Shown here: piece by piece, positions 24,401-35,405 of the stretch
Layout of the letters: each line of letters opens with the position of its first letter
How positions within the stretch are numbered: position 1 is the first letter of the stretch
Translations under genes and position numbers: made by a program
Notes under the pieces: model-generated
The model's database searches: none
Told to the model about the DNA's origin: nothing
The model's input: only the letters and a program-made list of their open reading frames with translations
Source: Boswellia sacra
Lineage: Eukaryota; Streptophyta; Magnoliopsida; Sapindales; Burseraceae
NCBI GenBank assembly: GCA_013180625.2
Contig: SNVD02006121.1
Location: forward strand, 62,001 to 126,000
DNA length: 64,000 nt
Reading direction: 5' to 3'

Positions 24401-25250
24401 TATTTTTGAAGATGGAATACAACTCAACATTCTCAACATTCTCAAATTCTTTGCTTCTTCAACATTGTTTTTTTCATAAACTCATTTTTTATGCTTTAAT
24501 TATTACTTAACATTTTATTTTTATTTTTTTGTTTTTAATAGGTATTTTTGAAGATGGGTTGTACTTGAAGATTTGAGGATTCATACAAAGTCAACAACAA
24601 AAGAATTTTTGGAGGATGAAGTTTTGTATTTTTCTTTCTCTTTTTTGTATTTTTTTTTAATTTTGCTATGTACAAAGGTTGATATATTGTAAAAATATAT
24701 TGTGATAAATTTTTTGTAATTTGTTGTTAATTAATGAAATTATTAATATAAAGAATTAAGTTGTGTAATGAGACATGTCATTTATTCTAAAATTTATAAC
24801 TAATTAAAAAATAAAATCTGTAAATTCTTAAAAAATAATCAATTTTCGTGTTAAAAATTTATTGCGACGAATTTTTTGTCGCTAAAGGTAGTATTTAGCG
24901 AGAAAAAATTGGTCGCAATAAACTTTTTTAACTAAAATAATTTTATTAAAAAATGAGTTGTTTTCTAACAATTTGCGACAATATTGGAATTCATCGCAAA
25001 ATATACTCTTTTGCGACAATTTTTATTTTGTCACAAAAAGTTGACGTTATGTGATTTTTTTGTGACGAAATATTTGTCGCAAAATACCACTTTTTGCGAG
25101 AAAAATTTTGTCGCAAAAATACTTTTTGCGAGGAATTCCAGAATAGTCGCAAAAAAACCTATTGCGACTGGAGCGCGACGAATTTATTTTTGTCGCAAAA
25201 ACTTTTTGCGACGAAAAATTTCGTCGCAAAAAGTCATTTTTCCCGTAGTG
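21402..25250. mobile_element. Non-autonomous CACTA element (3849 bp) with GCGACGAAA subterminal repeats
   Basis: Starts CACTACAAAAAAAA and ends CCCGTAGTG, flanked by the 3-bp duplication AGT (21399-21401 and 25251-25253). Both flanks inside the element (21420-22500 and 23755-24190, 24860-25240) are packed with direct and inverted copies of TTTTTGCGACGAAAA and TTTTCGTCGCAAAA. These are the subterminal repeats to which CACTA transposases bind. The middle (22500-23750, 24200-24850) is AT-rich with no transposase. The many Cys/Lys/Phe-rich ORFs at 21644-22458 and 24984-25372 are translations of the repeat on both strands and not genes. Confidence 0.9.
22809..22898. repeat. (TG)n/(CG)n microsatellite
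   Basis: About 90 bases of alternating TG with an internal CG run (GCGCGCGCGCGCG) and interspersed GC steps. Alternating purine-pyrimidine DNA of this kind can adopt Z-form. It lies in the AT-rich core of the inner CACTA element. Confidence 0.9.
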
Positions 25251-26879
25251 AGTTGAAAGCGCTACAAACTGAGAAGCCTCAAATTGATAATCCTGTTTCA
25301 GTTGACATGTTTGAGGTTCTAGTAGAATCATTGATGGTAGATGATACGAACTATGTCAAGGTTCAGTTTTGATGAAGGTTTGTTTGGGTACTCTTCAAAT
25401 ATATGAAGGAAATATTGAAGAGCCCAAGGTCCTTTGTGAGAAGGTAAGATATGCATAATTATAAATCCAAAATCCAAGAATGTTGATTTTATTGCTGTAA
25501 TCAACTTAAATTTTATTGTGATCTCAGTTCATCAGCAAGGAAAGTTATAGTATAGAGGAGATGAATGAGGTGAGATCAAAATGGGCTAGCTTTGTCTCCA
25601 AGATTGTAAGAGATTGGTATAGAGAAAAAGGAAGACAAAGAAATCATGTTACAAAATTCTATAAGATTTATGCTTATCAGCGTAGATTGAATATTCAATA
25701 TGTTGTAACTTATTAAATCAAAATATTGGTAGAGGTTTTGTGTATTGAAGTTTTTTTTGGGGAGATGACTGCTTGTTTGATTGAATTAATGGTTGAAGTA
25801 GCTAATGGAGTTATTTAGAGTTTGTTTGTTTTGCTAACACAACTCAAATGCTAATGGTTGAAGTATTTGTCATTTAGCTTTGCTGGTATTTGGACCTTAT
25901 GTTGCCTCTTGTGTTTGTAGTTGTTGGTTAATTTTGCTTTGGTATATTGTAGTTAATTTTGAAGTGCATAATATGCTTTTGTGTTGAAATAGCATTGCAG
26001 TTGGCTTCCAGTTTAATTTTTGGCTAGATATAAGACTTTTTCTGATTAAGGATATGATTTAATGAGCATGATTTTGGTGTTGGTTTTGATGAGAACTTGT
26101 TAATTTGTACTTATAGATTTACCGACTTAATATTGTGTTGTTAATTTGTATTTGTTGACATTGCTAGCTTGTTGAGATTTGTGTTTGTTGCTTATGAATG
26201 TAAGGTTTGTGTTGCTTAAATTTGTGAGTTGTATTATTAATTTGTTGTCTTTGCATGAGTCGGCCTTTTCTGTAATTGTTGAGTAATAACATTGTTTTTG
26301 CTATCTACGTATTCTTGTATATATATACACATGTTTTGCTATCTACGTGTTCTTGTATATATGTACACATATAAAACCAGATTTCTAAAAATAATAAATA
26401 TATAATACGTGTCGGTTTGAATTTTAAATTTAGGCCGACATGTATTATATATTTTTTTATGTTTTCAAATATACATGTCGGCCAATAAACGACACAAGAA
26501 TATTTATGTCATACAACTGAATGACACGTATATCCTAAAAATTTTAATCGGTGAATGTTAGTTGATGAATGACAATACATGGTGTCACTTCATAAATGAC
26601 ACAAATGAATTCATCTATGTGTCATTTGAGGACTGACATTATATTTGTGTCACTTACGAGTGGACACATATTTAGTGGAAATCGACATGTTAATGGCAAA
26701 TATTTGCTCCTTACATGTCTATTTCTGAATGACACATATTATATATTATTTTTTGTTGGTTTGACCAAGTGACACGTATAAGAATATGTGACAGATCACT
26801 TTATGTCGCGTGAAAACCAACATATATAATGATATATGTCATTTTTTGGCCGACATAAAATGCTAGTTTTGTTGTAGTG

Positions 26880-27054
26880 AATTTCTTTATTGTCTCTATT
26901 TGTTTGGCCTCATTGGCCCTGAGATACTCTTCTTCATTGTGGAATTCTTCCTTATGATTGCTACCCCCTTGGATTTCCTCCACTCTCCAAATTATTGCCA
27001 GGGTTTCCATCATTTGCACTAGATGACGAATCTTAGTTAGATCCTTCACCATAA
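26880..27054 (-). pseudogene. N-terminal Gag fragment of the large gypsy element
   Basis: Minus-strand frame starting near 27052 reads MVKDLTKIRHLVQMMETLAI, then RVEEIQGGSNHKEEFHNEEE and EAKQIETIKKF. It is charged and probably coiled coil, as expected for the start of gypsy Gag. The host frame ends at the boundary of the CACTA-like insertion (26879) and continues at 17188. On its 5' side it directly abuts LTR-like sequence at 27058. The end of the 5' LTR, the primer site and the leader are therefore missing. Confidence 0.65.
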
Positions 27055-27057
27055 ACG

Positions 27058-27736
27058 AAATCTAAATTAAGCATGGCATTGATCATTAACTAAGTTATAT
27101 CATGCATAATTCACGATCAAATATCACATGATTAATTACCAAGCCTGCTTGCATAATTAGACTTCTAATTAACTATTTCTAAACTAAACATGGCATAATT
27201 TATTGAACTATTCCTAAACTAAACATGGCACAATTAATTGAACTACTCCTAAACTAAACATGGCATAATTATCTCCTAATTATACCTAAGCTAATCATAA
27301 CAATTAACAAAAATGTAAATATTGGAGGCACTTTTCCTCTAAAGGCACACGCCCTCCGCCTCTAGCTAGAGGTGCACGTGCTCCACCTCTAACTAGAGGC
27401 GCACACATGTAGTGCTAGAGGCGCTAGCCCTAGCCTACAAGCACTAATCCTATTCCTAGGTTTCTTTCCCGTTTCACACCCCCTCAGAAGGGGGCGTCCT
27501 GCCCCCTTCCAACCCCACAGTGACCTTACCACGAAGGTTGATCTACGTGTGTGTTAGACGGACATAATTTCTAGGGTCCTAACCACTCCCTCATCAGTAC
27601 CGTACCGGTTCTGAGCTTACTTGGCTTTTCTATTGTTTTTGGCATCATTTTTGTAGCTAAGAATTATCCTTTGATTTAATGTCTCTGCTTATCATCATTG
27701 AGCCTAAAAAATCATAAGCAAACTTCAATGCTTACA
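27058..27736 (-). repeat. Truncated 5' LTR of the large gypsy element
   Basis: Matches 9573-10547 of the 3' LTR (starts TGTAAGCATTGAAG on the minus strand) but lacks about 300 bp in the middle. It also lacks the whole terminal 735 bp that the 3' LTR has at 8839-9572. The outer boundary is confirmed by AATAG at 27737-27741. Confidence 0.8.
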
Positions 27737-28336
27737 AATAGGTTTTTTTTTTTATGTTTTCTCATAGTTGAGAGGTAAGCCGAGAAAACAATGAATATGT
27801 GCGAGTACCAACTTTTCAAAGATGACAATTATTCTTTGTCAATTATTTTCACTGATTATAACATTTCAGGTTGATTTACTCAATTCCTTCATCTTCGGCG
27901 TTTCCCTATTAATTAATCAATGTTAAACATGCTTGACAACACTAAAATCGGTGCTGTGTCAAATCTCATGGTACAATTTTGCTTGGTATAATACACATCT
28001 ATTTGATGAAATGAATATAATTATCCTTTAATCTGTTTGATAAGAGAGGGATTTCCGAAGGCATTGGCGTTTGAGGAGATGGAAAAATATTTAGTCTAAT
28101 GTTTATAAATATTATTAAACATTGAACAGATTCCATGTTAGAAATTATGTAATTCGATTAACAAATTAAATTAAAGAAAATATCTCTCAACGAAGGAAAA
28201 TCCTTGAAAAAAACTTTTTCAAAATTGATAGTTTAAAATGAAATTTAAACTGCAGTTAATTGGATCTTTCTTCTAGCTAATTTCAGACGAAATTGACTTA
28301 ACAATTCATACATATATTCCCATTTATATCTTGAAA

Positions 28337-28540
28337 TTATAATGTACACGGATCTTGGCAAAGCTCCTCCTGAAGAATTTTATGAAATTGGTTTACTTCA
28401 AGGCCATGCAGACAGGAGACCACGCAGGCCATAGCCAGCTCCACTATGCATGCGCAGCTCCCCCACAAGGCTCTATCAGCAAGCCGGCATTGGAAAGAAA
28501 AACACTGCGGGTGATCACTCTTGACAAAGATTAACAAATA
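28337..28540 (-). other. GC-rich island with a 66-codon ORF, function unknown
   Basis: In otherwise AT-rich spacer, about 180 bases have a normal coding-like GC content. The minus strand has an open frame (66 codons) ending in a stop at 28337, with Cys-rich text such as GSCACIVELAMACVVSCLHG and an ending HKILQEELCQDPCTL. I recognise no family. It could be the last exon of an unannotated small gene, a non-coding RNA or a conserved regulatory block. There are no clear splice or poly(A) signals that would decide. Confidence 0.25.
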
Positions 28541-28700
28541 TTAATTAGAATGACAAGTAACTGTGTGATGTTACCTGTACACTGATGTTAGCCATACTCA
28601 TTTCAATTCTTAAAAGCTTATAAATAGATAAGACACATTCCCTTGTACTTATTAAGGTCCCCTCCTTGTATTTAATTCTGATATCACTTCTAATAGGCAC

Positions 28701-28710
28701 TATATATTAA
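28701..28710 (+). promoter_or_regulatory. Probable TATA box of the ammonium transporter gene
   Basis: TATATATTAA about 220 bases before the start codon, in a sensible position for a leader of roughly 180-190 bases. This is a motif match only. Confidence 0.4.
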
Positions 28711-28921
28711 AAGGGGCAGTGAAGACTGAAGAAAAGTTCAAGCCGACATGCCCTTGGCCGGCCTAATTAATACTAATTCAAAGAAACTTTTTAAACAAAA
28801 AACGTAAAGACCATTCAAATTATAGCTCAAAGCCCCAGAGCCGATTCTATTTCATCATAGAATAGTTTCGTGTGCTCTTGAGTACATTCTCTTTCTTCTC
28901 CATTTGCTTGATCCTCCAATA

Positions 28922-31452
28922 ATGGACCAACTTCCAAAGAACCTTTTACCAGATGAAGCTAGCCCAGACTGGATGAACAAAGGTGACAATGCATGGCAAC
29001 TCACAGCAGCCACGCTCGTGGGCCTCCAAAGCATACCAGGTCTCGTCATCCTCTATGGTAGCATGGTAAAGAAGAAATGGGCAATAAACTCGGCTTTCAT
29101 GGCCTTCTACGCGTTTGCAATGGTTCTAGTGTGCTGGGTAGGGTGGGGTTTCCGCATGTCGTTTGGTGAGAAGCTTGTGGACTTCCTAGGAAAACCTGCA
29201 GTTGCGTTGGACCAGAAGTTCCTGCTAGGGCAAGCTTTTTTAGGCTACTTTCCAACAGCTACAATGGTGTTCTTCCAGGGAGTTTTCGCCTGCATCACGT
29301 TGGTTCTCATCGCTGGTGCACTTCTAGGGAGGATGAACTTTCGTGCTTGGATATTGTTTGTGCCATTGTGGCTCACTTTTTCCTATACCATTGCGGCATT
29401 TAGCATATGGTGCCCTGATGGGTGGCTGGCCAAACTTGGAGTTATAGATTTTGCTGGTGGATATGTTATTCATGTTTCAGCTGGTGTTGCCGGTTTCACT
29501 GCTTCTTATTGGGTAATTAAAACACTCAAATGGATTATCACATACACTATTATCTCCTATTTTTTTAAAATTTGCCTTAGAAACATCTCATTATTAATAC
29601 AATATTATTGCTAGATATGTCTGTAAGTAAAAACATAATATAATTTTATAAGTATATTATTTTTACTGTGATATTGTTTTTATAAAGATCAGTATCATAC
29701 ACTAGAATTAAAATTATTTTCACTAAAATTAGCCAAATAATCTTAACAATGAATAATAGATAGTCAAATCCAATTCTTTTATTATTATTATTAATATTAT
29801 TTAACTAAGTGAACATTATTAAGTAAATTGTTCAGCTAGCTACTGAGTTAGTTTATTGATAAATTGACTTTATTAAATAGTTATTGCATATTACAAGATG
29901 TTAGACGTTCGTTGAATAATATATCAAGTTATGAATATTTTATCTGTACTTAGAAATTGAAGATGAATTTCATATACTTGACAGTCAAATTTATTGGGAC
30001 ATTACGTGTTCAAAAGGTAACTAGTTTTTATGTTTTCCCGGGAGTGTTTTAACTTTTTTTCTTCTTCTCTAATTTGTAATGTCTCCCTGCTTAACGACGT
30101 TTGTGTCCCTTACTTTACTTCTCTAGGTAGGGCCGAGATTGGACAAGGACAGAGAGAGGTTCCCTCCAAACAACATAATTCTGATGCTAGCAGGCGCCGG
30201 CCTGCTTTGGATGGGGTGGAGCGGATTCAACGGTGGAGCACCCTTTGCTGTCAGTAGTGATGCATCTCTGGCCATCCTTAACACCCACGTGTGCACCGCG
30301 TCCAGTCTGCTCACCTGGCTCCTCCTTGACATTCTCTTCTTTGGCAAGCCCTCTGTCATTGGTGCCGTCCAAGGCATGATCACTGGTCTCGTTTGCATCA
30401 CTCCCGCCGCAGGTCAACTTTCTTATTACCCTCAAATTCAACAGTGCATGTCTTCATAAATATCAAAATCAAATACAAATATTTAACAGCCACCGCGAAG
30501 ATTAACCATCAACATATATAAAAATTTTTGAATTTATGACTACATCTATAGATTAACATTTTTGTCTCTTACATTTTACATTTCATTATCTGTCGAGAAT
30601 CTACCAGTTTGTCAATCGGTCAATTTGTGACTACAATGTTTAAAGTTTTTAGCACACGTTCATTTTTCAAACACCCCTTAATTTTGGTATTTTCCTAATT
30701 TTTACAAATTAATAATTTAACTCTTGTTTTTAAAAATATCTTAAACAGTTGATATTAATTTTCATTAAAACACAAGAATCAAAAGATTAATTTGAACAAT
30801 ATTTAAATTTAAATATTAATTAAGGCAAATCTCGACTTTAACAATTTTAACATCCCCTCAAAATATATATGGTAACAAAGTGAGTCCAAAAACAGGAGTG
30901 GTGCAGGGGTGGGCAGCCATTCTAATGGGAATAATCTCAGGAAGTGTTCCATGGTACTCAATGATCGTGCTCCACAACAAGGTTAAGCTCTTACAGCTTG
31001 TCGACGACCCTATGGCCGTCTTCCATACTCATGCTGTTGCCGGAAGCCTAGGCGGCATTCTCACCGGCTTTTTCGCCGTGCCCAAATTATGTCGCTTGTT
31101 CTACATGGTGCCTGATTGGGAGAAATACATTGGTCTAGCATATGGACTTCAGAATGGTAGGGCTTCAGCTGGATTTAGACAAATGGGAATTCAAATAGCG
31201 GGCATCATGTTTGTAATTTGTTTGAATATTGCCACAACAAGCATTGTTTGTTGGTTCGTTGGGTTGATGGTGCCTCTTAGATTGTCTGAGGAGGAATTGC
31301 AGTTGGGTGATGAGGCAATCCATGGAGAAGAAGCTTTTGCCTTGTTTGGAGATGGGGAGGGGTTTCACAACTCTAAGCACAATTCTGTTTATGATGCTGA
31401 TGAGTTCTCTTATGTCACAACGAGGTCCATAGGTGAAGTTCAAATGGTTTGA
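28922..31452 (+). CDS. AMT2: Ammonium transporter, AMT2 family (3 coding exons, 477 aa)
   Basis: Plasma-membrane ammonium channel/transporter of the AMT/Mep/Rh superfamily, plant AMT2 (MEP-like) branch. Exons are 28922-29512, 30127-30412 and 30896-31452; introns are GT-AG and the frame joins cleanly (W|V at the first junction, G split at the second). The protein begins [20 protein letters not shown], and the total of 477 residues fits the roughly 475-500 of the family. The N-terminal half has [20 protein letters not shown] (first helices). The signature [13 protein letters not shown] carries Asp176 and the first pore His184, and VFHTHAVAG carries the second pore histidine (His338). These match the twin-His pair and aspartate of AmtB-type channels. 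The C-tail has the conserved [11 protein letters not shown] segment that gates the trimer in trans. A TATA-like box lies at 28701. The gene looks intact. An AMT3/AMT2;x subtype name cannot be settled here. Confidence 0.95.
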
Positions 31453-34400
31453 CGATATTTTTGTATTCTTATTATTATAACTTTCTATCCACGAAAATTG
31501 AATATTAGAAAAACTTTAGTTTTGTTGTAAATAATTTTTAATTAAGTTATGTAACTTTGCATTTAGTAAATTATGCTTTTAAAATAGGATTGATGTCACC
31601 AACTATCTTGAGGTTTTACTTCACATCGTTCAAAGTGATACTTTGCCAAATTCATTAAAAAGAAAAAATTATAACGCAACGAATTTCTTTCAATTTTTCC
31701 ATTAAAATTGGAGTTGACGGAATTTGTTAATCGATAAAAAGTGAAAATTTTCAAGAAGGTTTATGATAAATTAAACAATTTATCATTATGACTGATATTA
31801 GGCTAAACTAAAAGGGTATATTAATATCAATATGGTATTGATATAATGTCATTGAAATTTGTTATAAGTTAAAAATTATAATAAAATTTAACAAATCTTA
31901 CATTTTATTAATATTAAATGTAGAACTAAAATTACAAGCGCGTTTGTTTCGGCTTCTCTACTGGCCAAAAAGACTCTTTTAATGCCAAAAACTCTTCTAA
32001 ATTTTTTTTAGATTATTTAGTTGCCACCTAAGAAAAGCTTATGGGTGATTAAAAAAGTTATTTTATTTCTTTAAGAAAAAAAAGCTCAAAATTAAGGCTT
32101 TTAAAAAAGTTCTTTTAGAGTTTTTTTTTTAAGTTGCAAAATATTAAATATACTCTTACCCTATTTTAAAAGATTTACCCTATCATTTCTTTATTAAAAA
32201 AAATAAATTCGTAATTTAATATCAATAAGTAATTGTATATTTATCCAACTAAATAACTATGAACTTTTTTATATAAGTTTTATTTTTACAAGTTCTATTA
32301 AAATAATATCTACTTTAATAAGCTCTACTTAAAAAAATCGAAACAAATCATTCAGGATTAATGGAAACTTAAGAGGAAAAAAAAAAGATTCTTGTAGCAC
32401 GGAACAACAAAAGCTAAACATCGCTATATGTTTGTGTATTTGACTAATTCATTCATCTTTTGTTCTCTGAAGGAGAAATTTTAATACAATTAATTAAATG
32501 GATGTGGGAATTAATAAAACATTAGAAATTCAAATAAAATTTTGATAAGGTCGTCTAAAAATAATGTAAAACTGAGGTTTGAAAATTAGTAAAATGTGTG
32601 CGTCCAAGATGGGAATTAAGTTGGGATCCAATGCTTAAGAAATTAGCATTTTGGCTAGTATGGCACTAGCCAAAACAGACATTATTTTCGTATGTGAAGG
32701 ATTTATTTGTTAAAAAAAGAATTCTGTATTCACTAATTATATTAAACACCTTTTATTAGAATATTAAAAGTTAAATTCCTTGTCAAAGTCTATATCTTCA
32801 GAATTTTTGAAGTGATATCAAGTGCCCAACAAAATTCAATAGATCACTCCTTAAATAATAAAAATATAATGAAAGTCATAAATATTTCTCAAAAAGCTTG
32901 ATTATCAAATCATTAGTATATATGCTCATATTAATATATCTCATTGTTTTTGGAATTTTTTATTTTCTACATTGTACTGTTATCTAATTAAGTTTCAAGC
33001 TATTAAGTTTATGTAGGATAATTAGAATAATTTTTAGAATAATAAGAAAAACTGAGTAAAAATATAATTTAAAAACTTTTTTATTTATGGGTTGTTCTTA
33101 AAATATATGTAGTGAAAATAAATTTTGGATGCACATAGTTCGTACTTTTTGTATTTTACTCATTTAATTAAGAGTAGTTTTAATGTTTACCAATGCCGTA
33201 ACATGTCAAAATTTGTGTAATTTTATTCTAAAAATTATTGAGTATAATATTAAAAAAATTATAAATATATCAAAATAAGTAATTTATTGATTATTATCAA
33301 ACACACATAAATTGATATACACATAATATATATATATATATATATAATATTTAAACACAAATTTTTTTTCCTAATTTTTAAATTATTAACCTGTAAATTA
33401 ATAAATAAAATATTGTAAAATTGATTATGGTGCTCTATTACTCTATATTATTTTATTAATTTTTAGAAGCACAATAATGAGTCTTCTTTTATCACAACTT
33501 TCATGCCCTATAAAACAAGGAAGAAGTTTAATAGTGAAACGGAGTTGTCAGATCGTTATATTTAGTTTAGAAAAACTATTATTCATTTACTTCCAAACTT
33601 ATAATAAAACATATATGATGAATATGTCAAAAATAAATTTAAATTTATTTGAATATAAAACTGTAGTAACATTAATTTTAATTTTAAATTAAAAAAAATG
33701 TAGCCCCGCGTTCACGCTTATACCGTGAAGTAGACTCCATGAAATGGAAGCCCAAGCGAGAAAATCAATGCCGTAAACGCGTAAACACTGTGAAAGTACC
33801 AATTAACTTGTCCCACTTCACATAACTCATTGGCCCCACCAAATCCCCAGTCTCTATTCTCTTTTATATTTCCCTTTATAGCGTTATTTTACTCCTAAAT
33901 TACAAAATCCACCTCGACCCCCTTTTTTTTTTCCTTATATTGCTTCCTTTGTTATAATATATATAAATTTCATCTCTTAACAAACAACTTTATAAATCTA
34001 TGTTTAAAAAATATAATCCTACAAGGAATTATGGATGAAAAAACTTAAAAACTTAAATGTATTTTTTATACCAAAAAAAATTAGTAGTTTAACCTTTGTT
34101 CTACTTCAAGTAGTACTTTCAATGACCATTTAACATCATTTTAAAAATTATTTAATATTATATTGATAATCAAAATTTGTTAAAAAATAATTTTATTTAA
34201 AATCATTAAAAATAATATCAAATTTTAAAAATAGTAGTATTCAAAGTGTTAAGGTCTTTTTTAATACATATTAAAATGCCCATAAAAATAAATATCGAAA
34301 TACTTTGACATGATTTGTTTACTACATCGCATAATAGAACTAATATTGATAAAATAAATAAGTAAATAACAATGGCATTTTGTAAAATTTCATTAAATCC

Positions 34401-34533
34401 AAAGTGCCAAAAGAAACATAGTCTTCACCTCCGACCGGAGCAGACCCGTTCAGTCCCTGGTCCTCTGGTTGTCCTGAAGCGCAAAACACAGAAGAGAAGA
34501 CAACCTTCAACTCAACTCCGTTCCACTCCCAAA
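31453..34533. other. AT-rich spacer between the ammonium transporter and EF-hand genes
   Basis: Besides the 3' end of the transporter transcript and a TIR element at 31938-32356, this is AT-rich DNA. It contains a short (TA)n run near 33330-33350 and a poly(T)/poly(A)-rich background. The open frames here (for example 33477-33692) lack any protein character. A slightly GC-richer segment at 33700-33790 is not recognisable. Confidence 0.5.
31938..32356. mobile_element. MITE-like element with TTTGTTTCGG inverted ends
   Basis: Left end GCGCGTTTGTTTCGGCTT and right end ...ATCGAAACAAATC, whose inverse GATTTGTTTCGAT pairs with it imperfectly. The interior of about 400 bp is AT-rich with repeats of AAAAGCT and ACTCTT. 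I could not find a clear target duplication, so the boundaries are approximate. Confidence 0.4.
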
Positions 34534-35374
34534 ATGTCTGACGGAGGTTTAACGGTCGTCGACGGCTCCCAACTCCTCCAATCCCTCTCTCTCCCCCTCA
34601 CACTTCCCCGCTCTGACGGCGCCTTCGTTACTGGAGCTCAGCTCCTTGACTTCGCTGAAACCAAAGCTTCCTTCTCCCTCTTCGGCCTCTCATTGCCCCA
34701 CAAACTCAAGTCATCTGCTCTAAAACGCATCGCTGTCTCCGATGATGACGCCACTTTCCGAAACAAACAGCTTGACAGAGATCAGGCCACCGAGTTGGCC
34801 ACAAATTATCTCAGTGCTATTGCTGATGAACTAAAGGGTATCCTCAGTTACTAGTTTTTTTTATAATTTTTTTTGTGTTTTTGTTTTTAATGGATATTTG
34901 AAGAGTTGTTTGGTATTTGGGGTTTCAGAGAACCCGCTTGTGGTGTCAGTTTTGGATGGGAAGACGGTGCGGTTGTTTTTGGAGGATGAAGATGACTTCG
35001 CTATGTTGGCTGAGAATCTCTTCACTGATTTGGATACTGGAGATAAGGGCAAGATTAGCAAGTCTCAGATCACCAATGCTCTTCTTCACATGGGTGTTGA
35101 ACTGGGTGTCCCTCCCTTTTCAGGTTCCTTTCGATTTTGTTTTGGATTATTGTTTTTAAATGGATCAAAGTCAGCTTTCTTCATTGTTATTATACAAATA
35201 AGCTAGTTAGTTAAAATATGCATCAAGAAGCAAGCATTTTTGTTGTAGAAATTTACGAGAAAAAGCAAAGGCTTTAGAAAAGTACCAAACAGCATCTTCT
35301 TCAACATAAGCTTTTAATGGGATTACTCATCCTGTTGGTAAAGAGCATTTTGTAGTGACAAAGGTCGAATTGGC

Positions 35375-35405
<31 letters not shown>

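Larger units (their letters stand above)
21350..25360 (+). pseudogene. Gene-like exon inside the 9.7-kb element, split by the inner CACTA
   Basis: After an acceptor-like TTCTTATGTAG (ends 21349) an open frame reads SPSDEQKSRYMKCVRKE. It is interrupted by the CACTA at 21402-25250. After the element the frame continues as LKALQTEKPQIDNPVSVDMF...VESLMVDDTNYVK up to a possible donor AAG|GTTCAG at 25360. Removing the insert with one AGT copy keeps the frame. An upstream segment (about 21170-21270) reads TVLDVLRQHVNWPRELVFEE and may be the preceding exon; a downstream segment (about 25560-25700) reads RSKWASFVSKIVRDWYREKG. I do not recognise the protein. It may be an accessory gene of the transposon family or a captured host gene fragment. 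Confidence is in the coding character, not the identity. Confidence 0.4.
17189..26879. mobile_element. CACTA-ended DNA transposon (9.7 kb) inserted in the gag of the gypsy element
   Basis: The left end reads CAATACAAGAAAACAAGGC and the right end inverts to CACTACAACAAAACTAGC; the left terminus has one change from CACTA. Near both ends lie many copies of motifs such as TGTGTCA, GACACG and ATGTCGGCC (17200-17340 and 26400-26870), a typical subterminal repeat arrangement. The bases immediately outside are AATTT on both sides (17184-17188 and 26880-26884). Collapsing one copy rejoins the gag reading frame (K-K-F-S). A 5-bp duplication is unusual, because CACTA elements normally make 3 bp. The interior has AT-rich, exon-like pieces but no recognisable transposase. 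A second CACTA element (21402-25250) sits inside it. Confidence 0.75.
8839..27736 (-). mobile_element. Large gypsy-type LTR retrotransposon (18.9 kb with nested insertions), degenerate
   Basis: The element is flanked by the 5-bp duplication AATAG (8834-8838 and 27737-27741). On the minus strand it begins TGTAAGCA (from 27736) and ends ...CTCACA (at 8839). Homologous LTR sequence lies at both ends: 8839-10547 is the full 3' LTR and 27058-27736 a shortened 5' LTR. Gag fragments lie between them on the minus strand. A polypurine tract sits next to the 3' LTR and a tandem-repeat array follows it in plus coordinates. Subtracting the nested 17189-26879 element leaves about 9.2 kb. I see no reverse transcriptase, RNase H or integrase, so it is non-autonomous. 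Gag type and the array next to the 3' LTR suggest the Tat/Ogre group; this is inference. Confidence 0.85.
27742..28921. other. Spacer and upstream region of the ammonium transporter gene
   Basis: AT-rich DNA with one GC-rich island (28340-28520, listed separately). About 28690-28921 is the probable core promoter and 5' leader of the downstream gene. Confidence 0.5.

Noticed and set aside
34372..34533. Upstream in-frame ATG that would extend the EF-hand protein by 54 residues
   Set aside because: The extension is basic and unlike the family, whereas the MSDGGLTV start is conserved. More likely 5'UTR.
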